64,000 bases of DNA from Microbacterium sp. AK031 (GTDB taxonomy: Bacteria; Actinomycetota; Actinomycetes; Actinomycetales; Microbacteriaceae), in NCBI RefSeq assembly GCF_024807145.1, contig NZ_JANUCA010000008.1:141482-205481 (forward strand), read 5' to 3'. The notes beneath the pieces are model-generated. The model saw nothing but the letters and a program-made list of their open reading frames with translations. It made no database searches and had not been told where the DNA came from. Every line of letters starts with the position of its first letter. Positions within the stretch are counted from its first letter, which is position 1. This document shows positions 31,819 to 40,597 of this stretch, in pieces. Position numbers and translations under genes: made by a program.

Positions 31819-32496
31819 ATGAGAACCACGCATGTGCTCGTCCCTCCGCCGGCTTCGTCCCCGACCATGCGTCGCCAACAGCGCCGCGCCGCGGCCGCGC
31901 TCGTCGTCGCCCTCATCGCGCTGGTGGTCGCGCTCGTGCTCGTGGTGGCCAATGGGTCCCGGTCTCTCGCAGAGATCGCCGGCGGGGCCGGGCAGCCGGT
32001 CGCGATCGGGTCCCCCGGCGACACGGGATCCGTCCTCACGGCCGAGCACGGATACATCGGCGAGGGCGACGGGCTGTCCGTGTTCGACGAGCAGGCGCCT
32101 GCCATCACGCGGCTGAACCCGTCGCTGCTCGACGCGCTTCGTCGAGCAGCGACGGATGCGGAGGCCGATGGTGTCGCCTTCGAAGTCAACAGCGGCTGGC
32201 GATCTCCCGAGTATCAGTCCTCTCTGCTGCGCGCTGCGGTCGACGACTACGGTTCGGAGGAGGAGGCCGCGCGCTGGGTCGCGACGGCGCAGACCTCGGC
32301 GCATGTGTCGGGGGATGCTGTCGACATCGGTCCGCTCACGGCGACCGACTGGCTCGCACAACATGGCGCGCAGTACGGACTGTGCCAGATCTATGGGAAC
32401 GAGTCCTGGCACTACGAACTGCGCCAGGATGCGATCGGCGGGGTGTGTCCTGCTTCGTTCTCCGATCCGACCGAGGATCCGCGGATGCAGGGATGA
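31819..32496 (+). CDS. VanY-type D,D-carboxypeptidase (M15), membrane anchored
   Basis: 225 residues. A single membrane span at about 24-45 anchors the protein with the catalytic part outside. The M15B zinc site is SAHVSGDAVDIG (H162, D169) with the catalytic and third-ligand segment SWHYE (H198, E200). SGWRSPEYQ is the conserved substrate-loop motif. The enzyme removes the terminal D-Ala from peptidoglycan stem peptides. The adjacent two-component system suggests regulation by cell-wall stress, an arrangement reminiscent of vanRS-vanY, though no vanHAX genes are in view. Confidence 0.9.
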   Translation: MRTTHVLVPPPASSPTMRRQQRRAAAALVVALIALVVALVLVVANGSRSLAEIAGGAGQPVAIGSPGDTGSVLTAEHGYIGEGDGLSVFDEQAPAITRLNPSLLDALRRAATDAEADGVAFEVNSGWRSPEYQSSLLRAAVDDYGSEEEAARWVATAQTSAHVSGDAVDIGPLTATDWLAQHGAQYGLCQIYGNESWHYELRQDAIGGVCPASFSDPTEDPRMQG

Positions 32497-32554
32497 TCGA
32501 ACGATCCGACGCTGCGGGGTTGCCCCTCGCCGTGCGGCGGACGAACATGGCACC

Positions 32555-32941
32555 ATGACTGAGCAGATCGAGGAGGAGTTGCTGGAACTCGAGCATCAGG
32601 GATGGCGTTCGCTCTGCGACGGGACGGGGAGTGACTTCTACGGGGCGCTCATGACCGAAGACGGTGCGATGCTGCTGGCGACGGGGCTGTCGATGAATCG
32701 CTCAGAGGTCATCGCGTCGCTGGCGGATGCTGCGCCGTGGGAGCGGTACGAGATCATCGAGCCGCGGCTGCTCACCCTCGCTGATGGCGCGTCGACCCTG
32801 CTGTACACGGGGCGGGCGTTCCGCATGGGCGGAGAGCCTTTTGTCGCCTTGATGGCCAGCACCTATGTGCGCCGCGCCGGTGTGTGGCGGCTCGCGCTCT
32901 ACCAGCAGACCACCGTCGACTCCGACGGGTCTTCGTCGTGA
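32555..32941 (+). CDS. SnoaL-like/DUF4440 protein
   Basis: 128 residues with an NTF2-like pattern: an N-terminal helix (EEELLELEHQGWRSLCDG), then DFYGALMTEDGAMLL, and a beta-sheet ending RRAGVWRLALYQQT. The family shows no single activity. Its stop overlaps the GTG of the GNAT gene by 4 bases (GTGA), so the two are co-transcribed. ACC separates no clear ribosome site from the ATG, and the start rests on alignment to the family's usual N-terminus. Confidence 0.75.
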   Translation: MTEQIEEELLELEHQGWRSLCDGTGSDFYGALMTEDGAMLLATGLSMNRSEVIASLADAAPWERYEIIEPRLLTLADGASTLLYTGRAFRMGGEPFVALMASTYVRRAGVWRLALYQQTTVDSDGSSS

Positions 32942-33513
32942 GCGACGGCACTGTGTGGGCGTCGGCGTCGATCTCCTGGCGTCCGATCGTCGAGGCGGAT
33001 TTCTCGCTGCTCGCCGACTGGCTGTCGCGACCGCATGCGCACAGGTACTGGCATCACGATTTCACTCCCGAGGGTGTGGCACGCGACTTCGGTCCAGGCA
33101 CCCGCCGTGAAGAGGCGGGGGAGGATCTGCTCGTGTCGGTGGACGGGCATCCGGCCGCGCTCATGCAGCGCTCGCGCATCGCGGACTACGCCGAGGACTT
33201 TCAGGAGCTGAGTGCCATCGTCGACGTTCCGGCCGGTGCGGTGATGATCGACTACTTCGTCGCGGACCCGGCTCAGACCGGACGCGGCCTCGGCAGTACG
33301 ATCATCCGCGCGATCGTCTCCGACACCTGGTCGAGCTATCCGGACTGCCCTGCGATCATCGTCCCGGTGGTCGCAGGGAACATCGCATCGTGGCGAGCCT
33401 TGGAGAAAGCCGGATTCCGGCGCGTGGGTGAAGGCGACATGGAACCGGACAACCCGATCGACGCCCCGCTGCACTTCATCTCGCGGATCGACCGACCGGT
33501 CACCGCCGTCTAA
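32938..33513 (+). CDS. GNAT acyltransferase (AAC(6')/MbtK-like)
   Basis: 191 residues. The N-terminal part (VEADFSLLADWLSRPHAHRY) is typical of the Acetyltransf_8 branch that contains aminoglycoside 6'-acetyltransferases and the siderophore acyltransferase MbtK. VMIDYFVADPAQTGRGLGST carries the acetyl-CoA pyrophosphate loop (Q/RxxGxG/A), and NIASWRALEKAGF is the usual C-terminal motif. Substrate unknown: resistance, siderophore and lysine acylation are all possible. Convergent with the helicase gene, sharing the last 4 bases. Confidence 0.85.
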   Translation: MSDGTVWASASISWRPIVEADFSLLADWLSRPHAHRYWHHDFTPEGVARDFGPGTRREEAGEDLLVSVDGHPAALMQRSRIADYAEDFQELSAIVDVPAGAVMIDYFVADPAQTGRGLGSTIIRAIVSDTWSSYPDCPAIIVPVVAGNIASWRALEKAGFRRVGEGDMEPDNPIDAPLHFISRIDRPVTAV

Positions 33514-36023
33514 AGCCGATCCACCCCGGTCACCGTGACGACGGCCTCGCCCGCCTCGTCCGATGCGGCGAGGTCGATCGTTGCGGAGATGCCCCAGTCG
33601 TGGTCGCCCGCGGGGTCGTCGATGATCTGCCGTGCGGTCCAGGTCGAGGCACTCTCGGTGAGCAGAAGCAGCTTGGAACTTCGTGCGTCGGAGCCGGTGA
33701 GGATGTCGTCGTGCTCGGCGAAGTACGCATCGAGCGCGTCATTCCAGCCGCCTTCACCGAAAGCCGGATCGAGCGCGGCGAGCGCATCGACGTCTTCGCG
33801 GGCGGCGAGCTGCACACGACGGAATAGTTCGTTGCGCACCAGGATGCGGAACGCACGCACATTCGATGTCAGGCGCTTCGGTGCCGGTGGCACGATCGGC
33901 TCGTCGTCGTGGCGCGGGAGGTCGACGATGCCGTTGTCGGTTCCGGCGCGCAACTCCTCCCACTCGTCGAGCAGGCTCGAATCGACCTGACGCACGAGCT
34001 CGCCGAGCCACTCGATCAGATCGCGGAGATCCTCGTTCTTCAGATCCTCGGGGATCGTCTGCGAGGCCGCCCGGTAGGCATCGGAGAGGTATCGCAGCAC
34101 GACGCCTTCTGACCGCGCGATCTTGTAGTAGGCGACATATTCCCCGAACGACATGGCCCGCTCGTACATGTCGCGGACGACGGCCTTCGGGTGAAGCTCG
34201 AAGTCACGGATCCACGGCTGCGCCGCGCTGTAAGTCTCGAATGCCTGACCCAGCAGCGCTTCGAGCGGCTTGGGGTACGTGATCTGCTCGAGCAGCTCCA
34301 TGCGCTCTTCGTACTCGATGCCCTCGCGTTTCATCTCCGCGACCGCGTCGCCGCGGGCGAGGAACTCCTGCTGGCTCAGCACCGCGCGCGGATCGTCGAG
34401 CGTGGACTCGACGATCGAGATCATATCCAGGGCGAAGGTCGCAGCATCCGGGTCGAGAAGTTCGAACGCGGCGAGAGCGAAGGGCGACAGCGGCTGGTTC
34501 AACGCGAAGTTCGGCTGCAGATCGACCGTGAGCGTGATCGTGCCGTCCGTCGACTGCTCGACGATCCCCGATTCCCGCAGCGTGCGATAGATCCCGAGCG
34601 CTCGCAGCGCCAGCATCCGCTGTCTCGCCCGAGGTTCGTGGTTGTCGTATACCAGCGCGCGCATATTCCCGAACACGTCGCCACCGCGACCGATCACGTT
34701 GAGCATCATCGCGCTAGTGATCTGCATGTGCGAGGTCAGGGTCTCGGGCTCCGCGTCGATCAGTTTGCGGAACGACGGCTCACCCCACGACACGAAGCCG
34801 TCCGGCGCCTTCTTGCGGATGATCTTGCGCTTCTTCTTCGGATCATCGCCGGCCTTGCGGATCAGCGCGGCGTTCTCGGTCTCATGCTCGGGCGCCTGGG
34901 CGACCACGGTTCCGGCGGTGTCGTAGCCGGCACGCCCCGCACGCCCGGCGATCTGGTGGAATTCGCGGGCATTGAGCTGCCGCATGCGCGTGCCGTCGAA
35001 CTTCGTCAGAGCAGTGAGCAGTACGGTGCGGATGGGCACATTGATACCGACGCCGAGTGTGTCGGTGCCGCAGATCACGCGCAGCATCCCGCGCTGTGAG
35101 AGTTGCTCGACGAGTCGTCGATACTTCGGCAGCATGCCTGCGTGATGAACGCCGATGCCTGCGCGCAGGAACTTGGAGAGCGTTCTGCCGAACGCGGTCG
35201 TGAAGCGGAACTCTCCGATCAGCTCAGCGATCTGATCGCGCTGCTCGCGCGTTGCGATCTTCGTGCTCGACAGGGCCTGCGCGCGTTCCATGGCAGCGGC
35301 CTGCGAGAAGTGCACGACGTAGATCGGTGCCTGGCCCGTCGTCAGAAGATCTTCGACCGTCTCGTGGATCGGCGTCAGCTCGTAATAGAAGTGCAGCGGC
35401 ACCGGGCGTTCGACACCCGTCACGGTCGCCGTCTCGCGGCCCGTACGGCGGGTGAGGTCTTCAGCCAGTGCGGTGACGTCTCCGAGCGTCGCTGACATCA
35501 GGATGAACTGGGCCTGCGGCAGCGTCAGCAGCGGCACCTGCCACGCCCATCCACGATCGGGGTCGGCGTAGAAGTGGAACTCATCCATCACGACCTGGCC
35601 GACGTCGGCCGATGGTCCCTGGCGCAGCGCGAGGTTGGCGAGGATCTCCGCCGTGCAGCAGATGATCGGAGCATCCGCGTTCACGGACGAATCACCCGTG
35701 ATCATGCCGACGTTCTCGGGGCCGAAGGTGTCGACGAGCGCGAAGAACTTCTCGCTCACGAGTGCCTTGATCGGCGCGGTGTAGTAACTGCGGCGTCCTT
35801 CGACGAGGGCGGCGAAGTGCGCGCCGACGGCGACGAGCGACTTCCCGGTGCCGGTGGGAGTCGAGAGGATCAGGTTCTGACCGGAGACGATCTCGATGAC
35901 CGCCTCGTCCTGTGCCGGATACAACCGGATGCCGGTGCTCTCCACCCATTCGACGAACGCCGTGTAGACGGCATCCGGATCGGAAGCGTCAGGTAGGGTC
36001 GCGGAGTCGAGAAGCGAAGGCAT
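33510..36023 (-). CDS. DEAD/DEAH-box helicase with DUF3516 (Ski2-like)
   Basis: 837 residues. Walker A is TPTGTGKS (55-62), the Walker B box is DEFH (147-150), motif III is MSATL, and the second RecA domain carries VGINVPIRTV and HQIAGRAGRAG. The C-terminal half (from about 430) is DUF3516, found in actinobacteria. The Ski2/Mtr4-like layout suggests an RNA helicase working in RNA turnover. The start at 36023 (MPSLLDSATL) is preferred over an upstream ATG that lies in the repeat-rich intergenic region. It is convergent with the GNAT gene. Confidence 0.92.
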   Translation of the reverse strand: MPSLLDSATLPDASDPDAVYTAFVEWVESTGIRLYPAQDEAVIEIVSGQNLILSTPTGTGKSLVAVGAHFAALVEGRRSYYTAPIKALVSEKFFALVDTFGPENVGMITGDSSVNADAPIICCTAEILANLALRQGPSADVGQVVMDEFHFYADPDRGWAWQVPLLTLPQAQFILMSATLGDVTALAEDLTRRTGRETATVTGVERPVPLHFYYELTPIHETVEDLLTTGQAPIYVVHFSQAAAMERAQALSSTKIATREQRDQIAELIGEFRFTTAFGRTLSKFLRAGIGVHHAGMLPKYRRLVEQLSQRGMLRVICGTDTLGVGINVPIRTVLLTALTKFDGTRMRQLNAREFHQIAGRAGRAGYDTAGTVVAQAPEHETENAALIRKAGDDPKKKRKIIRKKAPDGFVSWGEPSFRKLIDAEPETLTSHMQITSAMMLNVIGRGGDVFGNMRALVYDNHEPRARQRMLALRALGIYRTLRESGIVEQSTDGTITLTVDLQPNFALNQPLSPFALAAFELLDPDAATFALDMISIVESTLDDPRAVLSQQEFLARGDAVAEMKREGIEYEERMELLEQITYPKPLEALLGQAFETYSAAQPWIRDFELHPKAVVRDMYERAMSFGEYVAYYKIARSEGVVLRYLSDAYRAASQTIPEDLKNEDLRDLIEWLGELVRQVDSSLLDEWEELRAGTDNGIVDLPRHDDEPIVPPAPKRLTSNVRAFRILVRNELFRRVQLAAREDVDALAALDPAFGEGGWNDALDAYFAEHDDILTGSDARSSKLLLLTESASTWTARQIIDDPAGDHDWGISATIDLAASDEAGEAVVTVTGVDRL

Positions 36024-36068
36024 GATACTTCGATCATCCCTCACCGCGAGGTCAGGGCTGACGTCCGG

Positions 36069-36159
36069 GCGCCGCACAACTCCGGAGAATCGGATCGATG
36101 CAGCCTCTGCCGCACCGGAACCGAGCCGATCGGCGAAATTTCTCCGGAGTTATGCGGGC
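36069..36159. repeat. 91-bp intergenic element with terminal inverted repeats (copy 2)
   Basis: Both ends are identical to those of the element at 1987-2077 (21 bases on the left, 18 on the right) and the total length is the same. The right end covers the TAA stop of the SigJ-type gene (36150-36152), just as the degenerate copy at 1897 covers a TAA stop. Confidence 0.75.
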
Positions 36160-37004
36160 CGGGCGCCGGGCAGACGCGCGGGATCGGCGAGCACCTCGAG
36201 GCCGATGATCCGTCCGTCCACCACGTCGAAGGTCATCAACGAGACGAGGCGATCCCCGAACATCGCGGCGACGCCGGGCAGCCCATCGATGAGCACCGGT
36301 GTCGAATGCGCAGCCAGACGCGCGGCGAGCACGGCTTGCGCGGCGATCTCGTCCCTGCCGTTGAGCGTCTGACGGGTCGTTCCGTATTCGGCGTGCAGCG
36401 TCGCGTCCTCGTGCAGCAGACCGAGAAGAGCATCGAGATCGCCTTCCTGCACTGCCGACAACCATGCCTCCACCAACGCGCGCCCGCGGCGACGATCGGC
36501 GCGGGCCGGCGCGGATGCTTCGCGCAGCCGTCTTCGCGCTCGCGACGCCAGCTGGCGGGCAGCCGCGGGGGAACGGCCGACAGCATCGGCGACCTCGTCG
36601 AACGGCTGCCCGAAGACGTCATGCAGCACGAAGGCGATCCGCTCGGCGGGAGTCAGAGCATCCAAGATCACGAGCAGCGCCACGTTAACGCGATCAGACT
36701 GATCGACGAGATCCGCGAGATCCGGCGTAGGATCAGTCGGTTCATCGCGCCACGGCTCGACATTCCACGAGCGCTCGCGGGTCGTTCGCGGCGCGCGGAG
36801 CATGTCGAGGCTGATGCGGGAGACGACGGTCGTGCACCAGGCATCGAGGTTGTCGATGGTGGCAGCATCCGATCGGGCGAGACGCAACCACGTCTCCTGA
36901 ACGGCGTCGTCGGCATCGGCGCTCGAGCCGAGCAATCGCGTCGCAATCGCCCGCAGTCTGGGGCGTGCGTGTTCGAAGCGCTCTGCAAGTTCTTCGTCGT
37001 CCAT
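36150..37004 (-). CDS. SigJ-type ECF sigma factor with C-terminal SnoaL domain
   Basis: 284 residues. Sigma region 2 is at about 10-75 (ARPRLRAIATRLLGSSADAD, then QETWLRLAR), region 4 at about 115-170 (ILDALTPAERIAFVLHDVF, AVGRSPAAARQLASRARRRL). A SnoaL/NTF2-like domain occupies about 180-280 (VEAWLSAVQEGDLDALL). This ECF41/SigJ layout uses the C-terminal domain in place of an anti-sigma factor. GAGGAG lies 7 bases before the ATG. The divergent NmrA-like gene 92 bp away is its probable target. Confidence 0.93.
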   Translation of the reverse strand: MDDEELAERFEHARPRLRAIATRLLGSSADADDAVQETWLRLARSDAATIDNLDAWCTTVVSRISLDMLRAPRTTRERSWNVEPWRDEPTDPTPDLADLVDQSDRVNVALLVILDALTPAERIAFVLHDVFGQPFDEVADAVGRSPAAARQLASRARRRLREASAPARADRRRGRALVEAWLSAVQEGDLDALLGLLHEDATLHAEYGTTRQTLNGRDEIAAQAVLAARLAAHSTPVLIDGLPGVAAMFGDRLVSLMTFDVVDGRIIGLEVLADPARLPGARPA

Positions 37005-37096
37005 GTCACATCTCCTCGTCGTCACTCGTCATGATCTCGACGGATGCACCGGCGGAAATGCGACAGGCCGGTGCCACAGACGAAAGGACGACGATC

Positions 37097-37870
37097 ATGA
37101 GTACACCCATTCTGGTCACAGGAGGCACCGGGAACATCGGGCGGCACACCGTTCCGCTGTTGCAGGCTGCGGGACGCGAAGTCCGCATCCTCAGCCGGCA
37201 TTCCCGGTCTGCCGAGCCAGGCGTCGAGTATGCAGAAGGAGACACCGTGAAGGGCGTGGGGCTCGATGAGGCGCTGTCGGGCGTCGGGACGGTGCTCCAC
37301 CTCGCCGGCGGCGCGAAGGGAGACGACGTCGCCGCGCAGAATCTCGTGGCGGCCGCGCGCCGCACCGATGCGCGTCACCTCGTGCTCATCTCGGTGATCG
37401 GTGCCGGGCGCATGCCGATCGGCTACTTCAGGATGAAGGATGCCGCCGAGCGTGCGTTCGAGGCATCCGGTATTCCGTTCACGGTGCTGCGCGTCGCGCA
37501 ACTGCACGACTTCGCGTTGCCGATCGTGAAGGCGCTGTCGAAGATGCGGATCGCACCGCGCGGGCTGCGATTCGAGTCGGTCGGTGTCGAGGAGGTCGCC
37601 GCGCGATTGGCCGAGCTCACGCTCGGGTCTCCGGCCGGCCGAGTGGCAGATCTGGCGGGACCGCAGGTGCGGGAGATCGCCCACATGGTGCGTGCATTCG
37701 ACAGCGCACGCGGGCGTGTGCACCGGCTCTTGCCGATCGGTCTGCCCGGCGCCGTCGGACGTGCGTATCGCGACGGCGACAATCTCGCAGATGGCACGGC
37801 CATGCGGGGACGGTCGACATGGGAGGAGTTCCTCGCGAACCGAGAAGCGGGGGTCGTCGCGGCGGTGTGA
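37097..37870 (+). CDS. NmrA-like NAD(P)-binding protein (atypical SDR)
   Basis: 257 residues. ILVTGGTGNIGRHTVPLL at 5-22 is the TGxxGxxG nucleotide motif of atypical SDRs; ISVIGAGRMPIGYFRMK replaces the classical YxxxK. This group includes NmrA-type redox sensors and flavin/quinone reductases. GAAAGGACGACG precedes the ATG. Divergence from a SigJ-type sigma factor is the typical ECF41 arrangement, where the adjacent oxidoreductase or carboxymuconolactone gene carries the sigma-dependent promoter. Confidence 0.87.
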   Translation: MSTPILVTGGTGNIGRHTVPLLQAAGREVRILSRHSRSAEPGVEYAEGDTVKGVGLDEALSGVGTVLHLAGGAKGDDVAAQNLVAAARRTDARHLVLISVIGAGRMPIGYFRMKDAAERAFEASGIPFTVLRVAQLHDFALPIVKALSKMRIAPRGLRFESVGVEEVAARLAELTLGSPAGRVADLAGPQVREIAHMVRAFDSARGRVHRLLPIGLPGAVGRAYRDGDNLADGTAMRGRSTWEEFLANREAGVVAAV

Positions 37871-37892
37871 GCGGGGCGGATGCTGCGGTGGA

Positions 37893-39104
37893 TCACGCCT
37901 CGTGCGTAACGCCGCGATCACGGCGACGCCGGCCGACCACGATGCGCACCAGCACGCCGATCGCGACGATCACGCAGAGCGCGGACGTCGTCGACAGGGC
38001 GACGCCGAAGTCGGTACCGGCGGCGATGAAGCCCACCGCCAGCGCGCCGATGCCGGTGCCGCAGTCGAAGCCGATGTTCCACACGGCGCTGGCGACATCT
38101 CGGTGGCGCGGCCCGACCGCCGCGAACGATTCGATCAGTGTGACGTTCTGCAGCGCGCCATAGGCGATCCCGGTGATCGCCATTCCGCTGACCAGGGCCG
38201 CTCCGCTTCCTCCGAGCATCGACCACACGCACAGCGCGAGCCCCACAGCTCCGAGCAGGAGCATCGGCGGCTGGAACGGCAGGTGCCCGAAACGGTCGGC
38301 CACGCCGCCGATGAGCCAGCGGGCGGCCGCAGCGCACGCGGTCAGTGCGAACAGCCCGGCGACGGCATACCCGCCGACCTCCGGGAACTGCGGCACGAAG
38401 GTGAGCAGCGCCCCGCCCGGAGCGGTGATCGTGAGCAGCACCACGCTCGGGGCGATCAGGGCGATCCACACGCGCGCGCCGGTCCGGTGCGGATGGTGCT
38501 CGGCCATGGGTGCGTGTGAGATGCGGTCGAGTCGCCGAGCGAGAAGGAAGGCGGGGACGGTGGCGATCAGTGGAGCTGCACCGACGGCGAACACGACCCA
38601 GAAGCCCACGTGATCGGCGATCCACACCGACGTCGGCACGAGCAGGATCTGGGGAGCGGAGATCGACAGGCCGTAGAGGCCGATCGCCCGCCCGCGGCGC
38701 GCCGGCTCCACCAGCATCGCCACAGCCGACGACCCGCATACGGTGATCACCGCGAACCCGGCACCGCGCGCTGCAGACAGGGCGAGGATCGCGGGCAGTG
38801 CGTCGGTCAGGAGCAGCAGCAGCGATGGCGCACCGAGAAGCGCCACCCCGGTGACGAGCGTCGGCGTCCACCCGAAGCGCCGCAGCGCCGCGGGAACCGT
38901 CGTCTGCACGGCGACGGTCGCGGCCATCATCACGGCGTTCACGAGCCCGCCGCCGACTTCGTCCGCGCCGCCCTGCACAGCCCACAGCGGCACGGTCGAC
39001 ACGAGTGAGCCGAAACCGGCGAAGCCGAGTGCCGACATCGACATCAGCGCCAGGATTCCGGGAGTCCTGATCACGCTGCGAGGTGTCGCCGTCACGCCTG
39101 TCAT
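37893..39104 (-). CDS. MFS transporter
   Basis: 403 residues with about 12 hydrophobic spans and a cytoplasmic loop in the middle (ARRLDRISHAPMAEHHPHR). The motif A-like loop between spans 2 and 3 is replaced by AALRRFGWTPTLVTG. It resembles drug or metabolite exporters of the YfcJ/Bmr kind; the substrate is unknown. It lies 67 bp downstream of deoD and may share its transcript, though no functional link is evident. Confidence 0.85.
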   Translation of the reverse strand: MTGVTATPRSVIRTPGILALMSMSALGFAGFGSLVSTVPLWAVQGGADEVGGGLVNAVMMAATVAVQTTVPAALRRFGWTPTLVTGVALLGAPSLLLLLTDALPAILALSAARGAGFAVITVCGSSAVAMLVEPARRGRAIGLYGLSISAPQILLVPTSVWIADHVGFWVVFAVGAAPLIATVPAFLLARRLDRISHAPMAEHHPHRTGARVWIALIAPSVVLLTITAPGGALLTFVPQFPEVGGYAVAGLFALTACAAAARWLIGGVADRFGHLPFQPPMLLLGAVGLALCVWSMLGGSGAALVSGMAITGIAYGALQNVTLIESFAAVGPRHRDVASAVWNIGFDCGTGIGALAVGFIAAGTDFGVALSTTSALCVIVAIGVLVRIVVGRRRRDRGVTHEA

Positions 39105-39171
39105 ATCCGATTCAGCCTACCGAGCGGGTGCGACTGATGGACGAGCGGATGCCGCGGCATCCGCTCTCGGT

Positions 39172-39882
39172 TCAGGAGGTCGCCGCGCGCAGCGCGATCT
39201 CGATCATGTCGCCGAAGGTCTGCTCCCGCTCCTGCGCGGTGGTCTCCGCGCCGGTGACGATGTGGTCGGAGACCGTGCAGATGCTCAGCGCCCGACGGCC
39301 GTAGTAGGCCGCCAGCGTGTACAGCCCGCTCGTCTCCATCTCGACGCCCAGGGCGCCATGGGCGACGAATGGCTCGGTCAGCTCTGGGCGCGTGCTGTAG
39401 AACTGGTCGCTCGAGAACAGCAGCCCGACGTGCACGGCGGCATCCAGCGACATGGCCTCGCTCGCCTCGACCGCTGCACGCAACAGCGAGAAGTCGGCGA
39501 CGGGCGCGTAGTCGAGTCCGTTGAATCGCACGCGATTGATTCCGGAGTCGGTGCACGCACCGTTCGCGATGATGATGTCGCGCACGGCGAGGCGCTCGGT
39601 CAGCGCACCGCATGACCCGACCCGCACGATCGTCTGCACGTCGTAGTCCTTGAACAGCTCAGTCGCGTAGATCGCCATCGACGGCTGGCCCATGCCCGAT
39701 CCCTGCACGGAGATGCGGTGTCCGTTCCAGGTGCCGGTGAATCCCAGCATCCCGCGGGTCTCCGAATACAGCTGCGCATCCGTGAGGAACGTATCGGCGA
39801 TCCACTTCGCACGCAGCGGGTCGCCGGGGAACAGGACGATGGGGGCGATCTGACCGTGTTCTGCGGCGATGTGCGTGCTCAT
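39172..39882 (-). CDS. deoD: Purine-nucleoside phosphorylase, DeoD type
   Basis: 236 residues, the standard length for hexameric PNP. The phosphate-binding GDPLRAK is at 20-26, RVGSCGA carries the second phosphate ligand, LGVEMETSGLY the ribose-binding Met-Glu, and SDHIVTG the catalytic Asp. It splits purine (deoxy)nucleosides with phosphate for salvage. It starts 15 bp after the alkylation-repair gene on the same strand. Confidence 0.96.
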   Translation of the reverse strand: MSTHIAAEHGQIAPIVLFPGDPLRAKWIADTFLTDAQLYSETRGMLGFTGTWNGHRISVQGSGMGQPSMAIYATELFKDYDVQTIVRVGSCGALTERLAVRDIIIANGACTDSGINRVRFNGLDYAPVADFSLLRAAVEASEAMSLDAAVHVGLLFSSDQFYSTRPELTEPFVAHGALGVEMETSGLYTLAAYYGRRALSICTVSDHIVTGAETTAQEREQTFGDMIEIALRAATS

Positions 39883-39897
39883 CCACTCAGCCTAGAG

Positions 39898-40569
39898 TCA
39901 GCCCTCGCGGCGCCTGACGATCTCGTTGATCCAGATCGGCGCGAAGGGCGAGGTGCACCCCGGCGCGGTCGGATAGTCGGCAAGCACCTGCAGTCGATCA
40001 CCGATCTCCAGCGCGCGTGCACGCAGGTGCGGGTGGTGGATGCCGATCTGCGCGAGGGTCTCGTTCATCGTCCACTGCGGCCGCGCAGGAGCATCCTTCA
40101 TGTCGCGCTCGATGCGGTCGAGCAGGTCCTCCAGGTCGAGTCCTTCGGAATTCTTCGCCACGCGCTCGCTGGTCAGCGACCATGCGGCCGCCGCGACCGT
40201 CGGATCAGGATCGTCGAACCACCGAAGCCGCATCTCCTCGGCCAGCGGCGACTTCTTGGCGATGTAACTGACGAACCACTCGTTGACCTTCGGCGGTCGT
40301 GTCTCGCGCAGCATCGCATCGAGTTCGTCGGCGGTGAACTCCCGCGGCTTGCAGATCAGCAGCGCGAGCAGACGCGGAGCGGTCTCGCCCGTCGACCACA
40401 GCTCTTTTGCCAGAGGATGATTCGTCTTGACCTGCTTCGCGAGCGCGCGCATCCTCGACAGGTTGATGCCGTGGTCGTCGCCACGCTTCTCGTTCGCGGC
40501 CCGCATCTTCGGATCCTCGAGGGCGGCGAGCTGCTCGAGCACGGCGGGGACGGTCATCGTGTCGGCCAT
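39898..40569 (-). CDS. DNA alkylation repair protein (HEAT-like, AlkD type)
   Basis: 223 residues built of helical HEAT-like repeats. NLSRMRALAKQVKTNHPLAKELW, in part, and LRWFDDPDPTVAAAAWSLTS are typical of the AlkD/DUF6-type glycosylase superfamily, and WTMNETLAQIG matches the conserved C-terminal repeat. AlkD removes positively charged alkylated bases such as 3-methyladenine without base flipping. The residues that are catalytic in AlkD (W, D, W) cannot be fully assigned by eye, so activity is inferred from family membership. First gene of a run with deoD. Confidence 0.8.
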   Translation of the reverse strand: MADTMTVPAVLEQLAALEDPKMRAANEKRGDDHGINLSRMRALAKQVKTNHPLAKELWSTGETAPRLLALLICKPREFTADELDAMLRETRPPKVNEWFVSYIAKKSPLAEEMRLRWFDDPDPTVAAAAWSLTSERVAKNSEGLDLEDLLDRIERDMKDAPARPQWTMNETLAQIGIHHPHLRARALEIGDRLQVLADYPTAPGCTSPFAPIWINEIVRRREG

Positions 40570-40597
40570 GATCCCAGCCTACGACCGGTGTGCGCGG

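Noticed and set aside
31042..32556. 504-codon minus-strand frame extending the response regulator across the peptidase gene
   Set aside because: The receiver domain begins at its canonical MRVLIVEDEP, 224 codons from the end; the rest is antisense to the VanY-type gene.
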